Of a stretch of DNA of 63,182 nt, positions 27,823-35,642 are shown in pieces; within the stretch, counting starts at the first letter, position 1; each line of letters starts with the position of its first letter. A model generated the notes under the pieces. It was not told the origin of the DNA. It ran no database searches and saw only the letters and a list, made by a program, of their open reading frames with translations. This DNA is from Treponemataceae bacterium. GTDB lineage: Bacteria; Spirochaetota; Spirochaetia; Treponematales; Treponemataceae. The stretch spans positions 1-63,182 of the forward strand of contig JAILBN010000029.1 in assembly GCA_024680915.1 (NCBI GenBank), in the 5' to 3' direction. The translations under genes were made by a program, and so were the position numbers.

Positions 27823-28574
27823 ATAGCATATCCCCGTCTCGTCACAAGCCGCATTCCTTTTTTCGTCTTCACCATATGGGTCTCAGAATTTCCGATGAAT
27901 ACAGTGGAAAACATCCCCAGGTCTTTTTCCATTAAGTCCATTAATGTGCAAACCTCAAAAATCTCATTCTGGCGACCAATATTGCTGGCATAACCACAAG
28001 CACGATCAGGCTCCACTCCCCCAGATATAAGAATCTGACAGGCTTTTTTCAAGTAATCCCGGCGGCGTTTGCTCTGGGGATTATATATGGCGATGGAAAA
28101 ATCACCAGCAGCAGCAGCCACAAGCCTTTTCTCTATAATTTTCCAAGGAGTCAGAAGATCACTCAGACTGATGACACAGTAATCGTTGTTCAAAGGCGCC
28201 CCCAGAAGTGAAGCTCCGCTGTTTGCTGCCGTCACTCCAGACTTAACAATAATCTCCACATCACAATATTTATCGTTTTTTTCTTGAAGCTCGAACAAAG
28301 GAGAAGCCATTCCGTACACGCCGGCGTCTCCACTGCATACCATGGCAACTTTCTTCCCCTCAAGGGCATAATCGAAGCACATATGACATCTTTCTATTTC
28401 CTGCCTCATGGGTGTGGATGCGAACTCTTTATCAGGGAAGATGTCTTTCAAAAGCTCGATGTACACAGTATAACCAATTATCACATCACATTTCCCCAAA
28501 ATATCAAAAACCTCCCTGGTCATCATATCGACTTTTCCAGGACCAATTCCTACCACATATATGACTTTTTCCAT
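27819..28574 (-). CDS. cbiH: Cobalt-precorrin-3B C17-methyltransferase
   Basis: 251 residues of the tetrapyrrole methylase family. It contracts the ring while methylating C17 in the anaerobic corrin route. Seen: YVVGIGPGKVDMMT at the start, MVCSGDAGVYGMA (the family's second motif), ISLSDLLTPWKIIEKRL and AIYNPQSKRR, all typical of CbiH/CobJ. The length fits the short CbiH without an Fe-S extension. It starts nine bases after the cbiG stop and overlaps cbiJE at its end. Confidence 0.94.
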   Translation of the reverse strand: MEKVIYVVGIGPGKVDMMTREVFDILGKCDVIIGYTVYIELLKDIFPDKEFASTPMRQEIERCHMCFDYALEGKKVAMVCSGDAGVYGMASPLFELQEKNDKYCDVEIIVKSGVTAANSGASLLGAPLNNDYCVISLSDLLTPWKIIEKRLVAAAAGDFSIAIYNPQSKRRRDYLKKACQILISGGVEPDRACGYASNIGRQNEIFEVCTLMDLMEKDLGMFSTVFIGNSETHMVKTKKGMRLVTRRGYAI

Positions 28575-28583
28575 ATATCTCCC

Positions 28584-30014
28584 TTACAAAAAAGCTTTCC
28601 CGGGGGCTGTGTCCCAGGTAAAGATGGAGGCAGTTTTTTTTGCGACAGCTACCGTTATACCATCTCCTGCGATTTTTCTAATAAGAAGGCAGCTGTCTCC
28701 GGCTTCCGCTTCAGCTGCAGTATTCCCGGCTTCTGGACCTTCAGAGCAGGCGGCTTTTACCGCAGCTCTCTCACACACATTTGATACCCCTGTAGTCTTT
28801 TCTACAAAAGCCGACTCTGAGAAAAATCCAGACAGGGCAGCAAGCTTCTCAGCAGAATAGATCAGGAAAGGAACATGATAATACTGGGCCAGTTCCATAA
28901 GTCCTATTTCATTCTTTTTCAGGTCGATGGAGGATATGGAGCGGATCTTTCCTCGGATGTCCTTAGGTAGAGTCTTATCAAAGAAAGCAAAAAGCTCGTC
29001 AAAGGTCTTGCCTTTTTTACAGCCGATTCCCACACAGTAAGGACGGTGACGAAGGACCAAGCAGGAAGGACGAAGACCGGGAAAAAGCGACTCTTTGCCC
29101 GGATTCCCGCCGGAAGCAGGACAAAAAAGCGACTGTCTGCCCGGATTCCCGCCGGATGCAGGACAAAAAAGCGACTGTCTGCCCGGATTCCCGCCGGATG
29201 CAGGACTTCCGTCTGCCCTTGCCCCCTGACCAAGAGCCTGATTTTCGGGCAGAATTATTATATCGGCATTTTCCGGAGGGCTACCAGTCTCCGTCAAAAA
29301 CAACTCACCCGGAAGCTTGTCACGGGGAAAGGAAATGGAAGGATCTATCCAGACGACAGCCCTTTCTCCTGACAGGAGTTTCCCGGTCACACCCTTGACA
29401 GAATCACGATTCACTATCGAAAAACCGTTGCGCCGGGCGAACACATCCACGGAGAATATCTCCTCCACGTCAGAAGCCGTAGTTATCACAGGAAGAGCCC
29501 CCAGGCGGGCTGCAATAAAATGAGCAAGCTCATTGGCACCACCCATGTGACCGGAAAGAAGCGGAATGACGAAATTAAGTTTCTCATCCGCCACGAGGAC
29601 CGGACTGTCTGAAAACTTGTCCTTTACATAATCTGCTGACATACGCACGGCTATGCCGGCAGCTCCTATGAAAAGCAGAGGCAGATGCTTTCTGAAAGCC
29701 TGGCCTGCAAAGTCTCTGGCGGAAAGCTTTTTGCCAGCCGGCAGCCCTGAAGAGGAATCCGGTCCACACGAAGCAGGCTCATACCCGACAGCCGGCAGCC
29801 CTGAGGTAACATTCTCCCACTCACAAGCGACAGTCTCCCGCTTACAAGCGGCAGTCTCCTCCCCGCAATCACAAGGCTCCAGCCCACTATCCACCGGATT
29901 CCGCCTCTCTGAGAGAGACCGCCAGGAAATCCAATTGATTTCGGGAATCCTTGAGCATAACGACTCTTCACACCGTCTCCCCTGCTCCGTAAAAGAACAA
30001 ACGTAAACAACCAT
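28584..30014 (-). CDS. cbiG: Cobalt-precorrin-5A hydrolase with tandem-repeat linker
   Basis: 476 residues from the ATG at 30014 (AGGAG eight bases upstream; a longer frame to 30110 is ignored because it would overlap cbiF). CbiG opens the delta-lactone and releases acetaldehyde. The central domain has IAVRMSADYVKDKFSDSPV and VIPLLSGHMGGANELAH, the C-terminal domain VGIGCKKGKTFDELFAF and NEIGLMELA. Two low-complexity inserts stand out. One follows the first ~30 residues and is rich in repeated acidic and Cys residues. The other is a 14-residue tandem repeat (PASGGNPGRQSLFC, about 2.5 copies) between the central and C-terminal domains. Family members are normally ~330-350 residues, so the inserts explain the excess. 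Confidence 0.92.
   Translation of the reverse strand: MVVYVCSFTEQGRRCEESLCSRIPEINWISWRSLSERRNPVDSGLEPCDCGEETAACKRETVACEWENVTSGLPAVGYEPASCGPDSSSGLPAGKKLSARDFAGQAFRKHLPLLFIGAAGIAVRMSADYVKDKFSDSPVLVADEKLNFVIPLLSGHMGGANELAHFIAARLGALPVITTASDVEEIFSVDVFARRNGFSIVNRDSVKGVTGKLLSGERAVVWIDPSISFPRDKLPGELFLTETGSPPENADIIILPENQALGQGARADGSPASGGNPGRQSLFCPASGGNPGRQSLFCPASGGNPGKESLFPGLRPSCLVLRHRPYCVGIGCKKGKTFDELFAFFDKTLPKDIRGKIRSISSIDLKKNEIGLMELAQYYHVPFLIYSAEKLAALSGFFSESAFVEKTTGVSNVCERAAVKAACSEGPEAGNTAAEAEAGDSCLLIRKIAGDGITVAVAKKTASIFTWDTAPGKAFL
29079..29206. repeat. 42-bp tandem repeat inside cbiG
   Basis: Two full units (29101-29142 and 29143-29184, one base different) are flanked by a partial unit on each side (29079-29100 and 29185-29206). 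The unit begins GGATTCCCGCCGGA on the + strand. Forty-two bases keep the frame and encode PASGGNPGRQSLFC. Confidence 0.95.
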
Positions 30015-30025
30015 AAAGCCGGCTC

Positions 30026-30787
30026 CTATTCCTTTTTGACAGGCCGGAAGGATGTCTCGAAGTCGGAAGAATAGAGGCGGGACTTTGAATAAGCAGAAGG
30101 GGAGATGCATTTACCGACCAGAATCACAGCAGTCTTTCTGATATTATGAGCTGCGGCTGTTTCCGGCAGAGTAGCCACAGTACAGACATATTTCTCCTCA
30201 TCCTTCCAGGAAGCCTTGTAAACTATGGCGGCTGGAGTATCAGGAGAACAGCCTCCCTTGATAAGTCTCTCAGAAAGCTCTTCTATCATGCTGCTGCTTA
30301 AGTAAACAGCCATGGATGCCTGATGGGCGGCAAAGCTTTCTATGCTCTCTGCAGCAGGAACACTGGTCCTGCCCGCCATCCTTGTTATTATAAGGGATTG
30401 GGACACATCAGGCAGGGTAAACTCAAGATTAAGGGAGGCTGCGGCACCGAAACAGGCCGAGACACCAGGGCAGCTTTCATAAGGGATATTCCTGGCATCA
30501 AGCTCATCCATCTGTTCCCGGACTGCTCCATAAATACTTGGATCCCCCGTATGAAGGCGGACAGTCGTCTTCTTCTCAGCCTCTGCCCTCACAATCACAG
30601 AGATGACCTCGTCCAGGGTCATTCCGGAACTATCATAAACCTCACAAGCCTTGTCTGCGTACGAAAGGAGCTCAGGATTCACCAGGGATCCTGCATAAAC
30701 AATCACATCGGCAGCTTCAATAAGACGCATTCCACGGACAGTAATCAAATCAGCGGCGCCACATCCGGCACCAAGAAAATAAACCAT
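30026..30787 (-). CDS. cbiF: Cobalt-precorrin-4 C11-methyltransferase
   Basis: 253 residues of the tetrapyrrole methylase family. Seen: VYFLGAGCGAADLITVRGMRL at the start, VIVYAGSLVNPELLSYA, TVRLHTGDPSIYGAVREQMD and PGVSACFGAAASL, the diagnostic CbiF/CobM set. First of six consecutive corrin genes (cbiF-G-H-JE-T-A), starting only 16 bases after the HD-GYP gene. No promoter or cobalamin riboswitch is seen in that gap, so transcription probably comes from upstream. Other corrin steps (cbiK/X, L, C, D, P) are not in the window. The TAG stop falls within the ribosome site of cbiG. Confidence 0.94.
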   Translation of the reverse strand: MVYFLGAGCGAADLITVRGMRLIEAADVIVYAGSLVNPELLSYADKACEVYDSSGMTLDEVISVIVRAEAEKKTTVRLHTGDPSIYGAVREQMDELDARNIPYESCPGVSACFGAAASLNLEFTLPDVSQSLIITRMAGRTSVPAAESIESFAAHQASMAVYLSSSMIEELSERLIKGGCSPDTPAAIVYKASWKDEEKYVCTVATLPETAAAHNIRKTAVILVGKCISPSAYSKSRLYSSDFETSFRPVKKE

Positions 30788-30803
30788 AGATATATCTAAG
30801 GTA

Positions 30804-33107
30804 TCAGTTGTTGTAGATTTTTTCCAGAGTAGGTCTGATTATATAAAGGAGTTCCACAAGATCAGGATCGAAATGCTGTCCCTTGGATTCTTCGAATATC
30901 TGGAAGGCTCTGTCTATAGAAAAAGCCTCCTTGTAAGAACGGGCCGAACACAAGGCATCGAAAACATCTGCGACAGCCATAATACGAGCGCTCAAGGGAA
31001 TGGAATAACCTGCAAGCCCTTGGGGGTAGCCTGTTCCGTTCCACTTCTCGTGATGAAACAAAGCCATTTCTCTTGCAAACTTCAGGTACTTGTCATTTTC
31101 AATTCTGGACATTGTTTTGCTGATGATTTTCTCACCCTCTACAGGATGGGTCTTAATAATCGCGAATTCCTCATCAGTAAGCTTTCCAGGTTTTGATAGG
31201 ATCGCATCAGGAACCTTTATCTTTCCTATATCATGAAGAGGAGCGGCCATTGCGATCATATCGAAATCTATAGGCTCCAGCTCATTTTCATACATATCAA
31301 GTTCCTTTATAGTCTGCATAAGGAGCACAACAATCTGACTAGTCCTCTTCACATGCTGACCGGTAAGACCATCACGGGATTCAATCATATCGGCGAAACT
31401 GAACACAATACGATTCTGCATATCAGTTACATACAGATTCTTTTGGTTCAGCTCCACGACCATAGCTGACTCCATGATTATTCTTGCGACAGGCGGTACA
31501 AGACGGATCTCAGAGCTGGAGAAAATAGAGTACATTGATTTCTGACCGACGAAAATATACCCCACCAATTCGTGGGACATATAGAAAGGCACGGAAAAGC
31601 CCCTCTTTTTATGGAGCATGATTATATTCTCAGAGTCCTTCTGATTCTCCCTGTCGGCAATCATAAGGGGAAGCATTTCAGAGGAAACGCTCATATCAGC
31701 GGTTTTCTGATAAATAATATTGTTAAGCTGGCTTTTTTTATCACTGAACATACAGAATGCTACAAAATTCATGTTGATCATAGAGAAAAGCCAGTCTGAC
31801 GCTATTACAAGAATATCCCTGGTATTATTGCACCTGAACACCTCCTGCTCAAGGTTATCAAGCTTCTTCTGCAGATATTCAAGTTTAGGAAACAAAAAAG
31901 ATATAAGGGGTCTTTCCAGTACAATATATACCAGAAGGATCAGAATAGCGAAAAAAATCAAGCTTACGGAAGATCCATCAAGGTATGCTGAAAGGAACAT
32001 GGTAATCAAAATTGAGCATCCGCCATTCATAAGCCGGCCGGATATGCTGTCCAGATTCAAGGAAGAAGCTTGCAGCAGGGAACAGAATACCGAAAAAGGA
32101 ATAAAAATAAGGGGAAGAATAGTATAAAAGGACTCATATTCAGAACTGACCCAGAAAGAGTCATTTATGACACGAAGACAAAGAACTATGGCGGGAGCAA
32201 TGGTCGCAAAGCTGAAACCAATTATAAAGAAACGTAGGATAACCGAGGTTTGTTGTCTGATTTTCCTTACAAGCACGATCAGCATAACGAATTGGAATAA
32301 AAAGCTCAAACTAAGGAGAAGCATAGGCCAATTCACGAATAAAGTGTTGAAAACCGACACTGCTCCTAGGGATATCAGGATATGCTTCAGAAGCGAAAGA
32401 CAGAGAGGAAGAAGACTGAATTTCCTGAAGAAAGAATACCTTTTTTCTTTTCCTGAAATCATAAAGAAATAAGCGACAGAACGGAAAATAGAAAAAGAAA
32501 CGAGAGCTGCACTCAAATCGAAGGAGATAAGGTTGAAAATTGTAAAGGCAAGAGTATTCGCAGCGTCAGTATAAGAGTTGATGATACAGGGACCAGCCGC
32601 AATCATAAACCAGACGAAATCAGAAGTTCCTTCGATATTGATCGCAAAAAAACTGGAGACAATACCGAAAATAACAAAAATCATACCGGTTATGAATAAA
32701 ATCCAATGATCAAAACCAACGCATCCCAGCTTGGTGAAAAAAGGGATATCCTCCTTTATCGTGAAAGAACAGGTAAAGCCGTTCTCACATTCCACATCAT
32801 AATTTTTATTGAACTCATATATATTGGAGTAATTCCGGTAGGATTCTTCCAAAGAGGCGGAAGCATCTATTTCTGTAAACTCAGATATCTTTATATCATT
32901 AATACGGGTAAGGACATCTCCGGTCCTTATACCTGCTTTATAGGCAGGACCGGATGGGAAACAATCAGTTACATGGAAGGCAGAATCCTCAGTATGGATG
33001 CGGAAGCCTGCCAAGGTATATGGTTGATGAACAAGCCACAGGAACTGTGCTATCACAAAAAGAAAAGAAAAAAAACAGAAAAACAGATAAGTCCTGAGCC
33101 TGTGCAT
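30804..33107 (-). CDS. Membrane HD-GYP c-di-GMP phosphodiesterase with PDZ and GAF-like domains
   Basis: 767 residues: a first membrane helix (~5-28), a periplasmic PDZ-like segment (~35-95, DCFPSGPAYKAGIRTGDVLTR), about seven more membrane helices (~125-390), a GAF-like region (~410-540), and an HD-GYP domain (~560-760). The domain has HDIGKIKVP and HHEKWNGTGYP, where W-N replaces the usual DG spacing residues but metal ligands remain. It should hydrolyse c-di-GMP. The ATG at 33107 lies just eight bases behind a TATAAT box, so the mRNA may be leaderless. The cobalamin operon follows after 16 bases, probably on the same transcript. Confidence 0.88.
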   Translation of the reverse strand: MHRLRTYLFFCFFSFLFVIAQFLWLVHQPYTLAGFRIHTEDSAFHVTDCFPSGPAYKAGIRTGDVLTRINDIKISEFTEIDASASLEESYRNYSNIYEFNKNYDVECENGFTCSFTIKEDIPFFTKLGCVGFDHWILFITGMIFVIFGIVSSFFAINIEGTSDFVWFMIAAGPCIINSYTDAANTLAFTIFNLISFDLSAALVSFSIFRSVAYFFMISGKEKRYSFFRKFSLLPLCLSLLKHILISLGAVSVFNTLFVNWPMLLLSLSFLFQFVMLIVLVRKIRQQTSVILRFFIIGFSFATIAPAIVLCLRVINDSFWVSSEYESFYTILPLIFIPFSVFCSLLQASSLNLDSISGRLMNGGCSILITMFLSAYLDGSSVSLIFFAILILLVYIVLERPLISFLFPKLEYLQKKLDNLEQEVFRCNNTRDILVIASDWLFSMINMNFVAFCMFSDKKSQLNNIIYQKTADMSVSSEMLPLMIADRENQKDSENIIMLHKKRGFSVPFYMSHELVGYIFVGQKSMYSIFSSSEIRLVPPVARIIMESAMVVELNQKNLYVTDMQNRIVFSFADMIESRDGLTGQHVKRTSQIVVLLMQTIKELDMYENELEPIDFDMIAMAAPLHDIGKIKVPDAILSKPGKLTDEEFAIIKTHPVEGEKIISKTMSRIENDKYLKFAREMALFHHEKWNGTGYPQGLAGYSIPLSARIMAVADVFDALCSARSYKEAFSIDRAFQIFEESKGQHFDPDLVELLYIIRPTLEKIYNN

Positions 33108-33115
33108 ATCTGTGG

Positions 33116-33142
33116 ATTATATCACATAAATATAAAGCTCAA
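33116..33142 (-). promoter_or_regulatory. Putative promoter abutting the HD-GYP start codon
   Basis: TTGAGC (33137-33142 on -) and TATAAT (33116-33121) have a short 15-base spacer. Only eight bases separate the -10 box from the ATG and there is no ribosome site, so a leaderless transcript is predicted. It may also drive the cobalamin genes. Confidence 0.45.
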
Positions 33143-33176
33143 TAAAAAAATATTTACGGTTTTTAGTAAAATTAAA

Positions 33177-33346
33177 TGGAGATAATCGATAACCGGACTC
33201 GAACCGGGGCTCCGGGCAAAAAATCCTTTTTTGTGCCCTCCTCCTCCGCCTTCGCTCGCTGCCGGCGGCCTCCATGCCGCCTTTTCCTGCATATGCTCCG
33301 CACTGCTCACATATGCAGGCGCTCGCTTCGTTAGCCGGTTCGATTC
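33177..33346. repeat. G+C-rich structured element bounded by copies of the tRNA-Ala T-arm
   Basis: 33177-33207 repeats the 3' end of tRNA-Ala (33390-33413) in the same orientation, interrupted by seven extra bases (33186-33192). 33332-33346 is an inverted copy of the T-arm with 14 of 15 bases matching. Between them lies DNA much richer in G+C than its surroundings, with perfect arms CCTGCATATG (33286-33295) / CATATGCAGG (33310-33319) and GGCGGC (33264-33269) / GCCGCC (33276-33281). It cannot be a second tRNA because the 5' half is missing. It is a possible small mobile or palindromic repeat. Confidence 0.7.
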
Positions 33347-33352
33347 ATATGC

Positions 33353-33388
33353 AAAAAAAAGACCGCCACAGAAAGTGTCGGTCTTTTT
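33353..33388 (-). terminator. Intrinsic terminator of tRNA-Ala
   Basis: On the - strand AAAAAGACCG pairs with CGGTCTTTTT around a short inner stem (CAC..GTG), and a run of T follows. It begins immediately at the 3' end of the tRNA. Confidence 0.8.
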
Positions 33389-33389
33389 A

Positions 33390-33462
33390 TGGAGATAACC
33401 GGACTCGAACCGGCTACCTACAGATTGCGAACCTGTCGCTCTACCAGGTGAGCTATATCCCC
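33390..33462 (-). tRNA. tRNA-Ala (anticodon CGC)
   Basis: A 73-base cloverleaf: acceptor stem GGGGATA/TATCTCC containing the G3-U70 pair that identifies alanine tRNAs, D-stem GCTC/GAGC, anticodon stem ACAGG/TCTGT with loop TTCGCAA, and T-arm GCCGG-TTCGAGT-CCGGT. The discriminator base is A, and CCA is not encoded. It has a promoter overlapping the end of the EAL gene and a terminator directly behind it. Confidence 0.96.
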
Positions 33463-33487
33463 AAGCACGCCTTAAGCGTCATGGATT

Positions 33488-33516
33488 ATAGTAGCTTTTA
33501 AGGTTTGTTTAGTCAA
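33488..33516 (-). promoter_or_regulatory. Promoter of tRNA-Ala
   Basis: TTGACT (33511-33516 on -) and TACTAT (33488-33493) are 17 bases apart; a TATAAT overlaps at 33485-33490 with a longer spacer. The -35 box overlaps the stop codon of the EAL-domain gene. Confidence 0.6.
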
Positions 33517-35459
33517 TATGTCTTGTCCTGAAGCAACCTTAGGAATTCATCCTCCGGGACCGGCTTCGAGAAGAGATTACCCTGAAGATAATCACATTCT
33601 ATACCCTCCAGCCATATCCTCTGTTCCAAGGTTTCGACTCCATTGGCTATAACATGAAGTCCCATATCATGAGCCAGCTTTACGATAACCTTGACAACAT
33701 TCCCTATCTTAGAATTGCTCCATGCAATATCTATAACCTTCGCATCCAATTTTATCATCCCTATGGAAAGATTAACCATCTGCTCGATATTTGAATTACC
33801 AATACCGAAATCATCCAGAACAATCTCAATGCCGTAACTGGAAAATCTCTGTAAGTTACTGACTATAACATCTGGGAAATTGAAAGAAGCACTCTGAGTA
33901 AGCTCAAAATGAACAAGATGAGGAGAAACCTTATAAAAATCCAGCCTATTCTTGATCTGGTCAAACAAATCCTGCTGAGTACTATCCACAAGAGAGACAT
34001 TTATCCCTATTTTTTCCAATCCCAGGGACTTAATATCGATGGATGAGAGCATTTCACATACTGAGATAAACGCAAAGGCATTTATGTTAAAGAAATGGCC
34101 GGATTTCTCAAAAACAGGAATAAAACTGTCTGTCGTGAAAAATATATCTTTATTATTTTTGAAACAAAGCAAAGCCTCTGCCCTTGTAATCTTTTTGTCA
34201 CGGACAGAAAAAATCGGTTGATACATGACCGTGAAGAGATTTTTGAAATCCTTTGTTTTTACAGCTTGTTCAATTTGGTTATAACTCTCTATATGCAACA
34301 AGTCCAAATCCCGGGCATTTATACACATTCCCTTGTATTGATTCAAATGCGTGAAGGCGTAAGCAAGATTCCTCAGATTGTCTACCGAAGACACATCCGT
34401 GGCACCGTCCACAATGCATAGCCTGAATGAAAAATCAAATCTTATGCCTTTATAGCCCCACCTGCTTTTTATCTGCTCATTAATAGAATCAATAGCATTC
34501 TCTATCTCTTGATTATCCGCATTCTTGAACAAAAGATAATAGAAACCGTGGGTATCATCTTTGAGCAGGATTGTATCCCTGAACAAACCCTTCAGCTTCT
34601 TCGTCATACATTCCTCAAACAAAGACAATTCGTTCTGTCCTAGAATCTCTTTGTAGAAAAATGAATCTTCCATAAAGAGGATGATAATCTTGAAATTATA
34701 TTTATGAATAAAGTAATCAGAAATGATTATATCAAAAGCCTTGTCATTCATTACATCATCCTTGCTGGTAGACAAGAACTCCGGCTTCTGTACGAAAAGA
34801 GAGAATATGATAAGAGAAAAGGCGAAAGCAACCGGCAAAGCCCTGATATCCGGGAAGATTCCTTGGATTAACAAAGAAGCAACTACCAGCAAGAAAGCCA
34901 GGCATAAAAGAAAAACTACATTTTTTTCCAGCCTGAATTTATGCTGAACCATTGTGACTACACCAAAACCGATATAATAACAGCAGATCAAAAACTCAAT
35001 GACATATCCGTTCATGCCTCCGGGAAGACCACCGAAAGAGTCGAGATAAGAAAACATGTGAGCAGAGCTGTCATAAAAAACAGAAGCCCAAATCAAGAAA
35101 AAGCTTATAGAGATGGGAAAAAAGATTTTGAAGGGAAGCATTGTCCTATTCTCATCCGGAATCATCTGAAAATAATCTACAAGAGCAAAAATATAAACAA
35201 GAAAGGTGACAGGACAAAAAAATACGAAGGAATGTATGAAACTATCCACAATGATGATAGCGAGATGTGCGTCAGGCAGAAACTGGACGAGCAAGCCCAG
35301 GATCAAATCCATAAAACATATGGCAATGACAAGGAACACGTATAAAAAGTAGGTCCTGTTTCTGAATGTACCCAAACTTCGGATTTTGATGACATATATA
35401 AGAACTAATATAGAGATGACGAGAGAGAAAATATCGTAACTATATCTTAAACAATTCAT
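33513..35459 (-). CDS. Membrane protein with degenerate GGDEF and EAL domains
   Basis: 648 residues: about eight membrane helices (~8-228), a region resembling a worn GGDEF domain (~250-385, no GG[DE]EF motif), and an EAL domain (~400-645). In the EAL domain the EAL triad (RAEALL), GINVS, HFELT, LDDFGIGNSN, IKLDAK and YLQGNLFSKP are present. The AEGVE motif reads ANGVE, replacing a glutamate that positions the catalytic metal and water in characterised enzymes. It may therefore bind c-di-GMP without cleaving it (inference). The ATG at 35459 lies six bases behind a TAATAT box with TTGACT upstream, so the mRNA is probably leaderless. Confidence 0.85.
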   Translation of the reverse strand: MNCLRYSYDIFSLVISILVLIYVIKIRSLGTFRNRTYFLYVFLVIAICFMDLILGLLVQFLPDAHLAIIIVDSFIHSFVFFCPVTFLVYIFALVDYFQMIPDENRTMLPFKIFFPISISFFLIWASVFYDSSAHMFSYLDSFGGLPGGMNGYVIEFLICCYYIGFGVVTMVQHKFRLEKNVVFLLCLAFLLVVASLLIQGIFPDIRALPVAFAFSLIIFSLFVQKPEFLSTSKDDVMNDKAFDIIISDYFIHKYNFKIIILFMEDSFFYKEILGQNELSLFEECMTKKLKGLFRDTILLKDDTHGFYYLLFKNADNQEIENAIDSINEQIKSRWGYKGIRFDFSFRLCIVDGATDVSSVDNLRNLAYAFTHLNQYKGMCINARDLDLLHIESYNQIEQAVKTKDFKNLFTVMYQPIFSVRDKKITRAEALLCFKNNKDIFFTTDSFIPVFEKSGHFFNINAFAFISVCEMLSSIDIKSLGLEKIGINVSLVDSTQQDLFDQIKNRLDFYKVSPHLVHFELTQSASFNFPDVIVSNLQRFSSYGIEIVLDDFGIGNSNIEQMVNLSIGMIKLDAKVIDIAWSNSKIGNVVKVIVKLAHDMGLHVIANGVETLEQRIWLEGIECDYLQGNLFSKPVPEDEFLRLLQDKTY

Positions 35460-35465
35460 AGCTAC

Positions 35466-35493
35466 ATATTATCTAAAATATTAGAAAAGTCAA
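35466..35493 (-). promoter_or_regulatory. Promoter abutting the EAL gene start codon
   Basis: TTGACT (35488-35493 on -) and TAATAT (35466-35471) are 16 bases apart. Six bases then lead to the ATG, with no ribosome site. Predicted leaderless transcript. Confidence 0.5.
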
Positions 35494-35550
35494 ATTCAGT
35501 TTTTTCCCCTCTTTTCAGAAAGATTGATTTCAACCAAACACAAAGGGCTA

Positions 35551-35579
35551 TTGTTATTTTTATACAAAATATATATACT
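35551..35579 (+). promoter_or_regulatory. Promoter of argG
   Basis: TTGTTA (35551-35556) and TATACT (35574-35579) are 17 bases apart. The ~57-base leader holds a small inverted repeat (GCAG..CTGC, 35605-35619) and GAGG nine bases before the ATG. Confidence 0.65.
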
Positions 35580-35642
35580 ATGCCTGTTAAAATTGTATTT
35601 TTATGCAGTTTTTCTGCAACTTTATTTATCGAGGTTATAGAT

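Noticed and set aside
28919-29233. CRISPR-like array at the 42-base repeats
   Set aside because: The units are directly adjacent with no unique spacers, and they keep the cbiG reading frame; it is a coding tandem repeat.
30788-30803. Cobalamin riboswitch ahead of the corrin operon
   Set aside because: The gap to the HD-GYP gene is only 16 bases and no B12-box-like sequence was seen there or ahead of the HD-GYP gene.
33177-33213. Second tRNA gene next to tRNA-Ala
   Set aside because: Only the T-arm and 3' acceptor strand are present, split by seven extra bases; no D or anticodon arm lies upstream. Kept as a repeat.
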